Source: Xanthobacter agilis (GTDB lineage Bacteria > Pseudomonadota > Alphaproteobacteria > Rhizobiales > Xanthobacteraceae). Taken from it: 64,000 bases of DNA. The stretch spans positions 169,896 to 233,895 of the forward strand of contig NZ_JABWGX010000005.1 in NCBI RefSeq assembly GCF_021730435.1. The letters are read 5' to 3'. Below are positions 25,773-36,300 of the stretch, piece by piece (the stretch's first letter is position 1; the number at the start of each line of letters is the position of its first letter). The notes beneath the pieces were generated by a model. The model saw only the letters and a program-made list of their open reading frames with translations. It was not told the origin of the DNA and searched no databases. The translations under genes and the position numbers were made by a program.

Positions 25773-27305
25773 ATGATCCAAGCGACGGTGGCTGTCGGCG
25801 TGTCCGCTGGGGTGCTCGCCGCTTTGGTGTGCGACCTCATGGAGCGGGTGTTCACGCCCTCGCCGCGGCGGGCGGGAGCGGTGGGCCGCTACCTGGCGCT
25901 GCGCCTTGCCGCCTTCGCCGTGCTGTTCCTGTTCTGGCTGGCCCTTTCGGCGCGCGAGGCGTTCGCGGCGACGGCGAGCATCATCACCACGGCGGTGTTC
26001 CTGGTGATCTCGGGCGAGAAGACGCGATATCTGAAAGAGCCGTTCGTCATCACCGATTTCGCCTTCCTGACCCATCTCGTGCGGCATCCCGACCTGTTCT
26101 ATCTCGGCTGGCGCAAGACGGTCGGGGTATTCGCGGCCATCGGTGGGCTCGTGGCCTTCATCGTCGGCTGGATGATTCTGGAGCCGCGGACCCTGACCTG
26201 GGCCGGGCAGGGCATCGCCTTTGGCGTGCTCCTGCTGCTGTTTGGCCTCGCCTTCGCCGTCCCGCGTCTGCTGCTGGCGCCGTGGCCGCAGGCGCTCGGC
26301 CTCGTCTCCCTGGAGCCGGCGCGGGTATTTGTCTCGCGCCTCGGGCTGGTACCCTCGCTCATGGTGTCGGGGCTGGCGCTGCGCGCCTTCCCCGCGCCGG
26401 CGCCCCGCCCGATCCGCGCGCCGGCCGCCAACGGCAGCCCCGCCGCGGCGCATGTGGCTGACGCCCGCTCGGCTTATGACGCGGTGGTCGTGATCCAGTC
26501 GGAATCCTTCTACGACCTTCGGCGCCAGGGCGTGATGCTGGACCTTGCCGGCCTTGACGCCCTCAAGGGGCGGGCGCTGGCCCATGGGCGGCTGGTGGTG
26601 CCGTGTTATGGCGCCTACACCTTGCGACCGGAGTTCGCGGTCTCCACCGGCCTTGCGTTCGCCGACCAGGGGGTGGACCGATTCCATCCCTATCTGCGGG
26701 CGCGGCGCTTCGCCGGCCATGCCCTGCCGGGGGAGCTGGTGGCCGACGGGTGGGACACCATGTTCATCCACCCTTACGATCCGCATTTCTTCAGTCGCGC
26801 GCGCGCCGTCCCCCTGCTGGGCTTTCAGCGCTTCCTTACCGAGGCGGATTTTCAGGGCAAGGAGCGGTTCGGGCCTTATGTGGCCGATGCCGCCGTGGGG
26901 CAGCGCATGCGCGCGGAGATCGCCGCCGCGCGCGACAAGGCGCGCCCGCTCTACATCATGGCGGTGACCATGGAGGCGCACGATCCCTACGGCGCCGGCC
27001 GCCTGCCGGAGACCGACGACCCGCTCGAGCAATATTGCCGCCACGCGGCCCATGCCGATGCGCTGCTCGCCAGCACCGTGGAGGCGCTCGATGCGCTCAC
27101 CGAGCGCTCGTTGCTGGTGTTCTATGGCGACCACGCGCCGCTCTTGCCCGGCTTCGACATGCTCGCCGACGATCCGCGCACTGATTACATCGTCATCGAG
27201 TGCGGCCACGGCGCGGCGCGGGGCGGCGCCGGCGGCGCGGCGCCGGGGGACTGCGCCCCGGACGGGCTCAATGCCATCCTGCGGCGGATGCTGGGGCGGG
27301 AATAG
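25773..27305 (+). CDS. LtaS-like phosphoglycerol transferase (sulfatase superfamily, membrane)
   Basis: Protein of 510 residues from ATG 25773; an in-frame ATG at 25725 is also possible. Four to five membrane helices occupy the first ~200 residues. The outer domain has the alkaline-phosphatase/sulfatase layout of LtaS and OpgB: QSESFYD with metal-binding Glu near 244, GAYTLRPEF with the Thr nucleophile, IHPYDPHFF and VFYGDHAP with the Asp/His pair. Such enzymes move phosphoglycerol or phosphoethanolamine from phospholipids onto glycans outside the membrane. I recall a membrane protein of uncertain role (RkpI) in the Sinorhizobium rkp-1 locus, but I cannot confirm equivalence. Confidence 0.8.
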   Translation: MIQATVAVGVSAGVLAALVCDLMERVFTPSPRRAGAVGRYLALRLAAFAVLFLFWLALSAREAFAATASIITTAVFLVISGEKTRYLKEPFVITDFAFLTHLVRHPDLFYLGWRKTVGVFAAIGGLVAFIVGWMILEPRTLTWAGQGIAFGVLLLLFGLAFAVPRLLLAPWPQALGLVSLEPARVFVSRLGLVPSLMVSGLALRAFPAPAPRPIRAPAANGSPAAAHVADARSAYDAVVVIQSESFYDLRRQGVMLDLAGLDALKGRALAHGRLVVPCYGAYTLRPEFAVSTGLAFADQGVDRFHPYLRARRFAGHALPGELVADGWDTMFIHPYDPHFFSRARAVPLLGFQRFLTEADFQGKERFGPYVADAAVGQRMRAEIAAARDKARPLYIMAVTMEAHDPYGAGRLPETDDPLEQYCRHAAHADALLASTVEALDALTERSLLVFYGDHAPLLPGFDMLADDPRTDYIVIECGHGAARGGAGGAAPGDCAPDGLNAILRRMLGRE

Positions 27306-27472
27306 TGCATTTTCAAGCGAAGTGGATCCCGGTTCGCGTGAAGAAAATGCGCCAGCGAAAAGTTTTATGCATTTTCAAGCGAAGTGGATCCCGGTTCGCG
27401 TGAAGAAAATGCGCCAGCGAACAGTTTTGTGCATTTTCAAGCGAAGTGGATTCCGGTTCGCGTGACGAAGCG
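27306..27472. repeat. Tandem array of a 62-bp unit containing a 44-nt palindrome
   Basis: Units start at 27306, 27368 and 27430, the third degenerate after about 42 bases. The first two are nearly identical. Each contains a 44-nt palindrome with outer arms GCATTTTC/GAAAATGC and inner arms AGCGAA/TTCGCG, then an 18-base linker (GCCAGCGAAAAGTTTTAT). The array starts right after the stop of the phosphoglycerol transferase. Single copies of the palindrome are at 47827-47870 and 61909-61952. The remainder of the gap (27473-27620) holds nothing recognisable. Confidence 0.85.
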
Positions 27473-27620
27473 CGGGAATGCCAAGGCCATGGAACGATGC
27501 CTCGGAACGATGCCCCTCGGAACGATGGCTTGAAGCGATTGTCGGGCATCCGTACGCGCGGACGACGCGCCGGGGCTTCATGGTTCGGACGGCGCGAACA
27601 TGCCGGCCGCGGCGCGCCGG

Positions 27621-28910
27621 TCAGGGGGCGAGGCCGAGGATGAGGGCGTCGGTGGCGGCGAAATGCTGTGCCCAGGTGGGCACGCGGAAGCCCGGCAGGG
27701 CCGCCACCTGGGCCGCGCGCGCCACCGACTGCGGGGCGCCGAAGTCCGCGATGGCCGCCATCCAGCCGAGCCCGTCGATGGGGTCGCGATAGCAGGGGAG
27801 GTCCCCGGCGATCTCTTGAAATACGGGCAGGTCCGAGGCGATGACCGGCACGCCGAGCGCCAGCGCCTCGGCCAAGGGCAGTCCGTAGCCCTCCGCGAAC
27901 GAGGGAAAGAGCATGGCCCGCGCGCCCTGCAACAGGCGCTTCAGGTGTCCGTCCGGCAGGCGGTTGCATTCAAAGACGTGGGGCTTGAGGCCGGTGGCGC
28001 GGTCGAGCAGGTCGAGGATGTTCTCATTCTCCCAGCCGCGCCGGCCCACCAGCACCAGTTTGGGGGTGGCGGCGCCCTTAAGCTCCGCGAGGCGCCGCCA
28101 CACATGCAGCAGCAGCAGGTGGTTCTTGCGCGGCTCGATGGTGCCCAGCATCACGAAATAGGGATGGCCCGCAACCGGCGGCGGCGCATCGGCGGGCGAT
28201 TGAAATTTCGCCTCGATGCCCAGCAGGCTCACGATGCCGGGCGGCAGGGCGCGCCCCTTGCGCCGGGCGAAGGCGGCCATGGCCTCTTCCGTGTCGCGCG
28301 AATTGTAGATGATGGCGGCGGCGGTGTTCAGCACCTGCGACATGCGCGCGTCGTGCTTGGCCTCGTCGCCCTCCCGCACATATTCGGGGTGGGTCAGGGG
28401 AATGAGGTCGTGGATGAGATAGACCGGCTTCCAGCCGCGCGCGCGCGCGAGCTGCTCGACCTCGCCGGGAAAGGTCAGTCCCTCGTGCGACACGTTGAGA
28501 TAGACCGCCCCGCGCCCCACCGGCCGGCTCAGCGCCCCGGTGATCCCCGCGCCGGGGGAGAACAGGGTGGCAAACAGAGGGCGGATGTCGGGTGCCGGTG
28601 GCGCCCGGCGGGCCGGGGGCGCCGCGAGGGCGCCCGCCGGCAGGCCGAGAAAGCGCTCCAGCCGCGCGATCTCGTCCGTTTTCGCTGCCGCGTCCGCCCC
28701 CTCCCATCGCGCCGCGAGGGTGGCGAGGAAGCGCGGCACCGCCGCCGGTCGCAGGGGCCAGACATGGGACCGGTAGCGCACGATGTAGTGCACGTCCGCC
28801 GGCACCTGGAGGAGGTGGAGCGCATAGGCGAGTTCCACCCGGTCGATGCCCGTGGGGGTGAACTGAAGGGCGCGCCGGAAGATGCGGGTGATGTCCATCA
28901 GGATCGTCAT
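27621..28910 (-). CDS. Glycosyltransferase family 4 (GT1-type fold)
   Basis: Protein of 429 residues, a retaining GT-B enzyme acting in the cytoplasm on a nucleotide sugar. The C-terminal donor domain shows VMLGTIEPRKNHLLLL, LVLVGRRGW, and the E-x7-E type motif FAEGYGLPLAEALALG. The N-terminal acceptor domain has YLIHDLIPLTHPEY. The start at 28910 has a good RBS (AAGGAGA). It lies 76 bases after the oxoamine synthase on the same strand and is probably part of that operon. The sugar and acceptor are unknown. Confidence 0.88.
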   Translation of the reverse strand: MTILMDITRIFRRALQFTPTGIDRVELAYALHLLQVPADVHYIVRYRSHVWPLRPAAVPRFLATLAARWEGADAAAKTDEIARLERFLGLPAGALAAPPARRAPPAPDIRPLFATLFSPGAGITGALSRPVGRGAVYLNVSHEGLTFPGEVEQLARARGWKPVYLIHDLIPLTHPEYVREGDEAKHDARMSQVLNTAAAIIYNSRDTEEAMAAFARRKGRALPPGIVSLLGIEAKFQSPADAPPPVAGHPYFVMLGTIEPRKNHLLLLHVWRRLAELKGAATPKLVLVGRRGWENENILDLLDRATGLKPHVFECNRLPDGHLKRLLQGARAMLFPSFAEGYGLPLAEALALGVPVIASDLPVFQEIAGDLPCYRDPIDGLGWMAAIADFGAPQSVARAAQVAALPGFRVPTWAQHFAATDALILGLAP

Positions 28911-28986
28911 CGCATCTCCTTCACATCATGGCCCGACGCGGCGCGACGCGTGCCGGATGCCGCGTGCCGTCTTGGCGGCAAGCGCG

Positions 28987-30378
28987 TCAGCCGCGGGCGG
29001 CGCCGGCGCCGCCTTCCAGCATGTCCGAGATGCCGGCGAAGGCGAGCTTGCGGATGAACACGTCGGTATTGGGTAGCTCTTCCTTCAGGATCGCCACGGT
29101 GGCGTCGATCTGCTCGGGCGTGTGCGCGGCGGTCACGAAGAAGCGCAGGCGCGCGGCCTTGTTCGGCACCGCCGGATGGATGATGGGCAGCACGTTCACG
29201 CCGCGATCCAGCATCAGGTTCGACAGCACCACGGCCTTCAGGGAATCGCCGACGATGACCGGCACGATGGCATGGCCATCGGCGGCTCCGGTGTCGAGCC
29301 CGGCCGCCTTGGCGGCGGCCAGGAACTGGGCGCTGTTGGCCTGGAGCCGCGCCACCCGCTCCGGCTCCTGCCGCATCAGCCGCAGGGCGGTGAGGGCCGC
29401 GAGGGTTGCCGGGGCCGACAGGCCGACCGAATAGACGAAGCCCGGCGCCGACAGCTTCAGATAGTCCACCAGGTCTTTTGACCCGGCGATATAGCCGCCG
29501 CAGCTCGCCAGGGTCTTGGAGAGGGTGCCCATCCAGATGTCGACGGCCTTGGGGTCGAGGCCCTGGGCCTCGAACACGCCGAGGCCCTTCGGCCCCAGCA
29601 CGCCCAGGCCGTGGGCCTCGTCCACCATCAGCCACGCGCCATAACGCTGCTTGAGGTCGATGAGGCGGGCGAGGTCGGGGGCGTCCCCGTCCATGGAATA
29701 ATTGCCCTCCACCACGATCAGGGCGCGGCCGTAGCTGGCGCGCTCGGCCGCCAGCATGGTCTCCAGGGCGTCGAGATCGTTGTGGGCGAACCAGCGCCGG
29801 TGGGCGCGGGAGAGCTGGGCGCCGACGATGGCGCTGTTGTGCATCAGCTCGTCGTGGAACACCACGTCGCGCGGACCGACCAGGGTGCCGATGGTGGCGA
29901 CGTTGGCGGCGTGCCCGCTCACATAGACGATGGCGTCCTCGGCCCCGTAGACGTCCGCCAATTCGCGTTCGAAAGTGCGATGAAAGGCACGCTCGCCGGC
30001 CACGATGCGGCTCGCCGACACGCTGGTGCCGAAGGCATCCACCGCCCCGTGGGCGGCGGCCATCACTTCGGGTGCGCCGTTGAGGCCGAGATAGTCGTAG
30101 GAGGCGAAGTTGATGACCTCCTTGCCGTCGATGACGGAGGTGGCGCCGGCCCGAGCCTCGTGGGTGCGGAAGAAGGGGTTGGGAATGCCGAACGCGTTGG
30201 TGGCCGCGTGCATGAGCTTCAATTGCTCGAAGCCCGGCAGGGTGGCGAACGAGGTATCATAGTGGGGCGTCGCGGCCGTGGCCGGGGCGGCGACGCCGGG
30301 AGATGCACTGCGCATCCGGTTCAGCAGCGCCGCCTTGGCGTCGGCGGAAAGACGTCCCTGATTGTTGGTGCCGCTCAC
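28987..30378 (-). CDS. Alpha-oxoamine synthase (BioF/serine palmitoyltransferase family), RkpG-like
   Basis: Protein of 463 residues, PLP-dependent. Residues of the family are visible: YLGLNGAPEV, the Asp-His region VDEAHGLGVLG, and GTLSKTLASCGGYI with the PLP lysine. The enzymes condense an acyl thioester with an amino acid and release CO2. The start overlaps the PKS stop by 4 bases (ATGA), so the enzyme most likely takes the chain straight from the PKS carrier domain. Among characterised systems it resembles RkpG of Sinorhizobium capsule synthesis and the release step in fumonisin synthesis. An N-terminal extension of about 45 residues precedes the core. True BioF function is unlikely in this setting. 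Confidence 0.88.
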   Translation of the reverse strand: MSGTNNQGRLSADAKAALLNRMRSASPGVAAPATAATPHYDTSFATLPGFEQLKLMHAATNAFGIPNPFFRTHEARAGATSVIDGKEVINFASYDYLGLNGAPEVMAAAHGAVDAFGTSVSASRIVAGERAFHRTFERELADVYGAEDAIVYVSGHAANVATIGTLVGPRDVVFHDELMHNSAIVGAQLSRAHRRWFAHNDLDALETMLAAERASYGRALIVVEGNYSMDGDAPDLARLIDLKQRYGAWLMVDEAHGLGVLGPKGLGVFEAQGLDPKAVDIWMGTLSKTLASCGGYIAGSKDLVDYLKLSAPGFVYSVGLSAPATLAALTALRLMRQEPERVARLQANSAQFLAAAKAAGLDTGAADGHAIVPVIVGDSLKAVVLSNLMLDRGVNVLPIIHPAVPNKAARLRFFVTAAHTPEQIDATVAILKEELPNTDVFIRKLAFAGISDMLEGGAGAARG

Positions 30379-33300
30379 AGAATGCCTCCGCTGGCGTGCT
30401 CGCGCTCGCTCACCACCTTCGCGCTCAGCCGCGCGATGGCGTCCTTGTCGAGGTCGAGGTCCACATGCTTGTCCATGATGCCAGCCTCGGCGATCACCTG
30501 CTCGGCGGAGGAGCCGGTGGCCTCGGCACTGCCGCGTACCTGCTGCAGCACCTTGTCCGCCACGTCCATGAGCGTGGAGCCGGCGCCCAGCGCCAGCACC
30601 GGCAGTTCCACCCCGAACCGGCGCTGCACTTCCATGTCGAGCTCAAGGCTCATCAGGGAGTCCATGCCGATGTCCATCAGCGGACGGGTCAGGTCCACCG
30701 CTTCCAGCGGCAGGCGCAGGATCTTGCCGATTTCCTCCGCCAGCAGGCGGGCGATGGTGAGCCGCGCCTCATGGTCGCTCTGGCCGGAAATGAGGCTTTC
30801 GAGGTCGGAGCTCTTGCCGAGCGTGCGCTCGCCGCGCCCATCGGTCAGCAGGCCGGTGAAGGTAGGCGCCTTCACCAGGGCCAGCTCGCCGGCGGTGGAC
30901 CAGTCGATATAGGCGCAGGTCACGGCCGGCGGGTGGATGGCGTCGCCCTCGGACAGGAACGCCCCGAGGTGCTTCAGCGCGGTGGCGGAGGCCATGGCGT
31001 GGCGGCCGATGCGGCGCTTCAGCTTCTCGTTGATGGCGGTCTCGCGGGCGAGCACGCCCACGTCCGAAATGGCGCCCCATGACACCGCCAGCGCCGGCAG
31101 GCCGGCGGCCCGGCGATCGCGCGCAAGACCCTCCAGGAAGGCGTTGGCGGCGACATAATTGCCCTGCCCCGGATTGCCCACCAGAGTGGTGGCCGAGGAG
31201 AACATCACGAAATAATCGGGCGCCGCCTCGGGCTTCAGGGTGCGGGTGGCGGCGTCGAGGTGGCTCGCGCCCTCGATCTTCGGCGCCAGCACCTTTTCGA
31301 AGCGCGCGGCGGAAAGGTCGCGCAGCAGGCCGTCGTCCAGCACCATGGCCGCATGAACCACGCCGCTGAGCCGCCCGTAGCGGGCGACGAGCCCGTCCAC
31401 GAACCGCTGCACCGCGCCGGCATCGCGCACGTCGAGGCTTTCGGAGGTCAGCGTCACGCCGCGCGCCGCGAGGGCGGCGGCGCGGGCGGCGGCGTCCGGC
31501 GTCAGCGTGCCGCTGCGCGAGGCCGCGACGATGGCGGTGGCGCCATGGTCGGCCAGCCACATGGCGGTTTCAAAGCCGAAGCCGCCGGTGCCGCCCACCA
31601 CCAGGTGCACGCCATCCGGTGCCGCGCGGAACGGCGCCGGGGTTTCCGCGACCGGCGGCGGGGCGGCCGGGGGCGTGAGCAGGATCTTGCCCACGTGTCC
31701 GGCGCCCTGCATGAGGCGGAACGCTTCCGGGGCGCTGTCGGCGGCAAACTCGCGATAGGGCAGGGGCGTGAACGTCCCGTCCGCCAGCAGCCGCACCAGA
31801 TCGCCGAACAAGTCCTGGAGCGCGTCCGGCCGGGCTGCGATGAGCTGGTCGGTATCGACGCCGAAATAGGAGAGGTTGCGGGCGAACGGGCGCAGGCCGA
31901 TCTCGGTATTGCCGATGTAATCGCGCTTGCCCAATTCCACGAAGCGACCGAACGGCTTCAGCACGGAAATGGAACGCTCCATGGCCTCGCCGGCCAGGGA
32001 GTTCAGCACCACATCCACCCCACCGATGGCGGCGCGGATGTCGTCCACGAACGCGAGCGAGCGGGAATCGAGCACCAGGTCGGCCCCCGCCAGGGTGGCC
32101 AGGGCGCGCTTCTCCGGCGTGCCGGCGGTGGCGACGATGCGGGCGCCGAGCCACTTGGCGATCTGGAGCGCGGCAAGGCCGACGCCCCCGGCGGCGCCGT
32201 GGACCAGCACCCATTCCCCGCGCTTCAGGCGGGCCTGGGTAACGAGGCCATACCAGGCGGTAAGGAAGGCCACCGGAATGGTCGCCGCCGCCTTCAGGGG
32301 CACATTGTCCGGCACCGGCATGGCCATGCTGGCCGCGACCACCACATGGGAGGCGAAGGCGGCGGGGGCGAAGGCCATGACCCGGTCGCCCACCTTCACG
32401 CCGGTCACGCCGGAGCCGACGCGCGAGACCACGCCGGAGCATTCAAAGCCGAGCGAGGGGCCGGTGAAGCCGTTCTCCAGCATCTCGTCGCCGATGACGC
32501 CCTGGGCGAACATCACGTCACGGAAGTTGAGGGCGCTCGCGGCCACCTCGATCTCCACGGCGTCCGCGGCCACATGGGCGCGCGGGGCGCCGACCCAGGT
32601 GAGGCGATCCATGGAGCCGGGCCGCGACACGAGGCGCGACATGGTGGTGGTGGCTTCGCCCACGGGAAGGCTCGCCTGCCGCGCCGCGGTGCCGGTGGAG
32701 GTGCGCACCGCGCCCACCGGCCCCGCGCCGATCACCAATTCCCGTTCGTCCGGCGCCGTCAGCAGCAGCGCGGTGAGGCGGCCAGCGGCGGTATCCGCAT
32801 CCAGCTCCGGCGCCACATCCACGAGGCGCAGGTCGAGATCGGCGAACTCGTTGATGGCGACCCGTCCATAGCCCCAGCAGGCGCTCGCAAGCGGGGTGCC
32901 GGCCACGGGCGCGCCGCCGCGGGTGAGGCCCCACACCTCGGCCTTGCCGGCGTGCGCACGCACCGCCTCCAGCAGCGCCGTGGTGCGGGTGAACAGCGCG
33001 GCCAGCGCCGCCGGGTCGGCGGTTGCGGGGATCAGCGGGTGAACCACCAGGGTGCGATGGTCGCCGGAGCCGGCCAGCAGGTCCGACCAGAGCGGGCCAG
33101 CGGCCTCGACCCGGTGGAGCGCAGCCACATGCCCCGAACCGTCGATGGCGATGATGAGGGTGGCGGCAGCGGCGCTGTGGCCGAATTCCAGCGCCAGAGC
33201 CTCGGCCAGCGCCGCTTCGGCGGCGGGGGTGTCCGTATCCGGCAGGGGCACGCGGGCGAGCAGCACATCCACGGCGGCCTCGGGCCGGACGCAGCGGCGC

Positions 33301-36300
33301 GTCTTCACGCCCAGAAGGCCGGTGGAGGCCAGCCGCTGGGCGGTCTCGCTCATGGGGCGCAGCGCGCTGGCGCCGTCCTTCTGGGGATCGGCGGCGGCGG
33401 TGATGAGGGCGGCGAGCGGATGGCTCTCCATCTGGAGGACCGCCAGCAGGCCGCCTCCCGAGACGCGTTTGGCCAGCCGCGCGGCCAGGCCCTCGGTCTC
33501 CAGCACCAGCGGGCGCGGGTCACCGACGATCACCACGTCGTAACGCGCCTCGGCACCGTCATCGGTGGCCGCCGGCGCCAGCAGGGGCGCGAGCGCCGGG
33601 TGACGGGCGGCCAGCGCCTCGCGGCTCGTGGCGTCGACCCCGTCCACGGCGAGGCGGATGCGGCCCGACTGCGCCAGTGGGAGCAGCGCCAGTGCCAGCA
33701 CCCCGGTCCGTTCCACCACCAGCACGCGGGCGGGCGTGGCGCGGTCCAGATCGCTCTTCAGGTCGCTGACGAGGGCGAACGCGGTGTTTTGCAGCGCCCG
33801 CGCCCCCGGCGCTGCGGTTTCCCAGTGTTCGAGCAGGGCGCCGGTGAGGCGCAGGGGCGCGCCTTTCGCAAGATGGGACGGCAGGGCGTCGGCAAGATAG
33901 GCACCGAGGGTGACTTCCGCGGCCCGCTCCGGCGCGTCGCGCAGCACTTCGGCCAGGATGCTGGCGCTGTCGGGCAGGCCGCTGTCCGCGGCCACGGTCC
34001 ACACCTGCCCCTCGCGGGCGGCAAGGCCACCGCTCGCGAGGATCGCCAGCAAGGCGAGGAGCGTCGGGCGGGCATCATCGGCGAGAATGCCGCGTTCCAC
34101 CAGATCGTCGGCGTTCACGGCTGCAAGCTGCGTGGTCTCGCCCTTCAACAGGCCGGTGACCGCCTCGTGGGCGAGGGCGGTGCTGAACGCGTTCAGCAGA
34201 ATGAAGGCATCGCCGGCGTCCGCGCTGTCGTCGAGGCCGCTGAAGGCGGCTTCCACCTGCTCCACGACCGCGATGTCGGCGACCGCGGCCGGCAGGGCTT
34301 CCACATGCTGGCGGTAGTCGGTTTCCGCCTCCGCCATGTTGGAGAGGGTGGCGGCGCGCAGGCGGGCGCCGTCGAGACGGGCCACCAGCCCGCCTTCGGC
34401 GTCGAGCAGGCGAATGTCGAGCAGCAGCGAACGCGCGCTGGAACGCACCACCAGCAACTCGGCCCGCGCCACCGGCGCCGTGGAGAATACATGCAGCGCC
34501 CCGAACCGCGCCGGCAGATAGACCCGCCCGTCGTCGAGGCTCGCCGGGTCCACCGCCAGCAGCAGGCCGTGCAGGCAGGCGTCGAGCACGGTGGGGTGCA
34601 GCACATGCCGGCCACCGAAGGCGCCCTGGTCGGCGTGCTCGCCCATCAGTTCCAGGGTGATGGTGCGCCCGCGCTTCGTCGCCTCGGTCACCAGCCGGAA
34701 CTGAGGCCCATAGTGCAGGCCCATGCGGTCGGCGGCGGCGTAGAGATCGTCCGCCGTCATCGGCAGGACGGGGGCATCGGCGGGCTCGTCCGCCGGCGGG
34801 CGGCCGGTGGGGGAGGAGGCGGAGGGCGCCAGATGGCCGCGCGCGTTCAGCGTCCAGTCGGTGGTCAGGCGCGGACGGCTCAGGATCTCGACGAGGCCGG
34901 TGGGCGACACGCGGACCAAGCTTTCGCGGCCCCCCTCGTCACCGAGGGCGAGGGCGTGGAGGATGTCGAACTCTTCCAGCGCCAGCGGCACGTCGCCGTG
35001 AATCTCGCGGCCGGCGGCCAGCGCCATTTCGGCCAGCGCGGCGGCGGGCACCACCACCGTGTCGTTGACCTGATGGTCGGCCAGATAGGGCACGATCTGC
35101 GGATCGACGAGGCCGTGCCATTCCTGGGAATCCTGCCGCAGGCGGGCACCGAGCAGCGGGTGAACCCGATGGCTGCCGCCCACGTCGGCGGCCTCGATGG
35201 TGTCGGGAACGAGGATGGTCTGCCGCTGCCAGGGGGTCAGCGGCAATTGCACCCCACCCAGAGGTCGCGGCGTGCCGAACAGGGTGTCGCGCGCCACCGG
35301 CGCGCCTTCCACAAAGCACGACAGCAGGGTGTGAAGAACCGGGTCGCGGTGGGACGGCGCCTTCTCCTGGAGGGAGCCGAGCACCACATGGCTGCCGGAC
35401 AGGGGCTCCAGGGTTTCGCGCATGTGGCCGGTGAGCACCGGGCGCGGGCCCATCTCCAGGAAGATGTCGATCTTTTCGCGCTCGGCGGCGCTCACCACCG
35501 CATCGGCGAACAGCACCGGCTCGCGCACATTGTGCCACCAATATTCGCCGTCGAGGCCGCTGGTGTCGATCAGCGCGCCGGTCACCGTCGAGAAGAAGGG
35601 GATGGAGCCCGCGCGCGGAGAGAGCCCCTTCAGGGCCTCGCGCAGGGGCGCCTCCACCGGCGCCATCAGCGGCGAATGGAACGGATAGTCGAGATCCATC
35701 CGCTTGCCGGCGATGCCGTTCTTGCGCGCGCGGCGCAGCAGCGCCTCAAGCTCCGCGCGGGGGCCGGCGATGGTGACCACGCTCGGGCTATTCACGGCGG
35801 CGACCACCATGCCGGGCGCGTCGGAGGCCGCGATGAGGGCGTTCGCATCCGCCTTGGAGGCCATCAGCACCGCCATGGTGCCGGTGCCGCGGGCGGGCTC
35901 CTGGAGCTTGGAGCGCCAATAGATGACGTCCACCGCGTCCTTCAGGTCGAGCGCGCCGCTGATGTAGGCGGCCGGGATTTCGCCCACGCTGTGGCCCAGC
36001 ACGGCGGACGGCTGGCAGCCATAGGCCATCAGGCTTTCCGCGAGGGCGACGCCGATGGCGAACAGCAGCGGCTGCGCCACCTCGGTGGCCGCCACCCGGT
36101 CCTGATCGGCCGGGGTCTCGAGCGCCTCGGCGATGGACCAGCCGGCGCGCGGCATGAAGAAACCGTCGATGCGGGCGATGGAGTCGCGAAAGGCCGCGTT
36201 CTTCACATGGGCGGTGCGGCCCATGCCCACATATTGCCCGCCGTTGCCGGCGAACACGAAGGCAACGCGGGCCGCGCGGTCGCAGACGCCGTTGACGATG

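Noticed and set aside
27306..27472. Possible CRISPR array
   Set aside because: Only 2.7 units, the spacers between palindromes are the same sequence, and there are no cas genes. It is a tandem intergenic repeat.
28987..30378. Annotation as biotin synthesis enzyme BioF
   Set aside because: There are no other biotin genes, the gene overlaps a PKS, and the N-terminal extension differs. A role as a chain-releasing oxoamine synthase is more likely.
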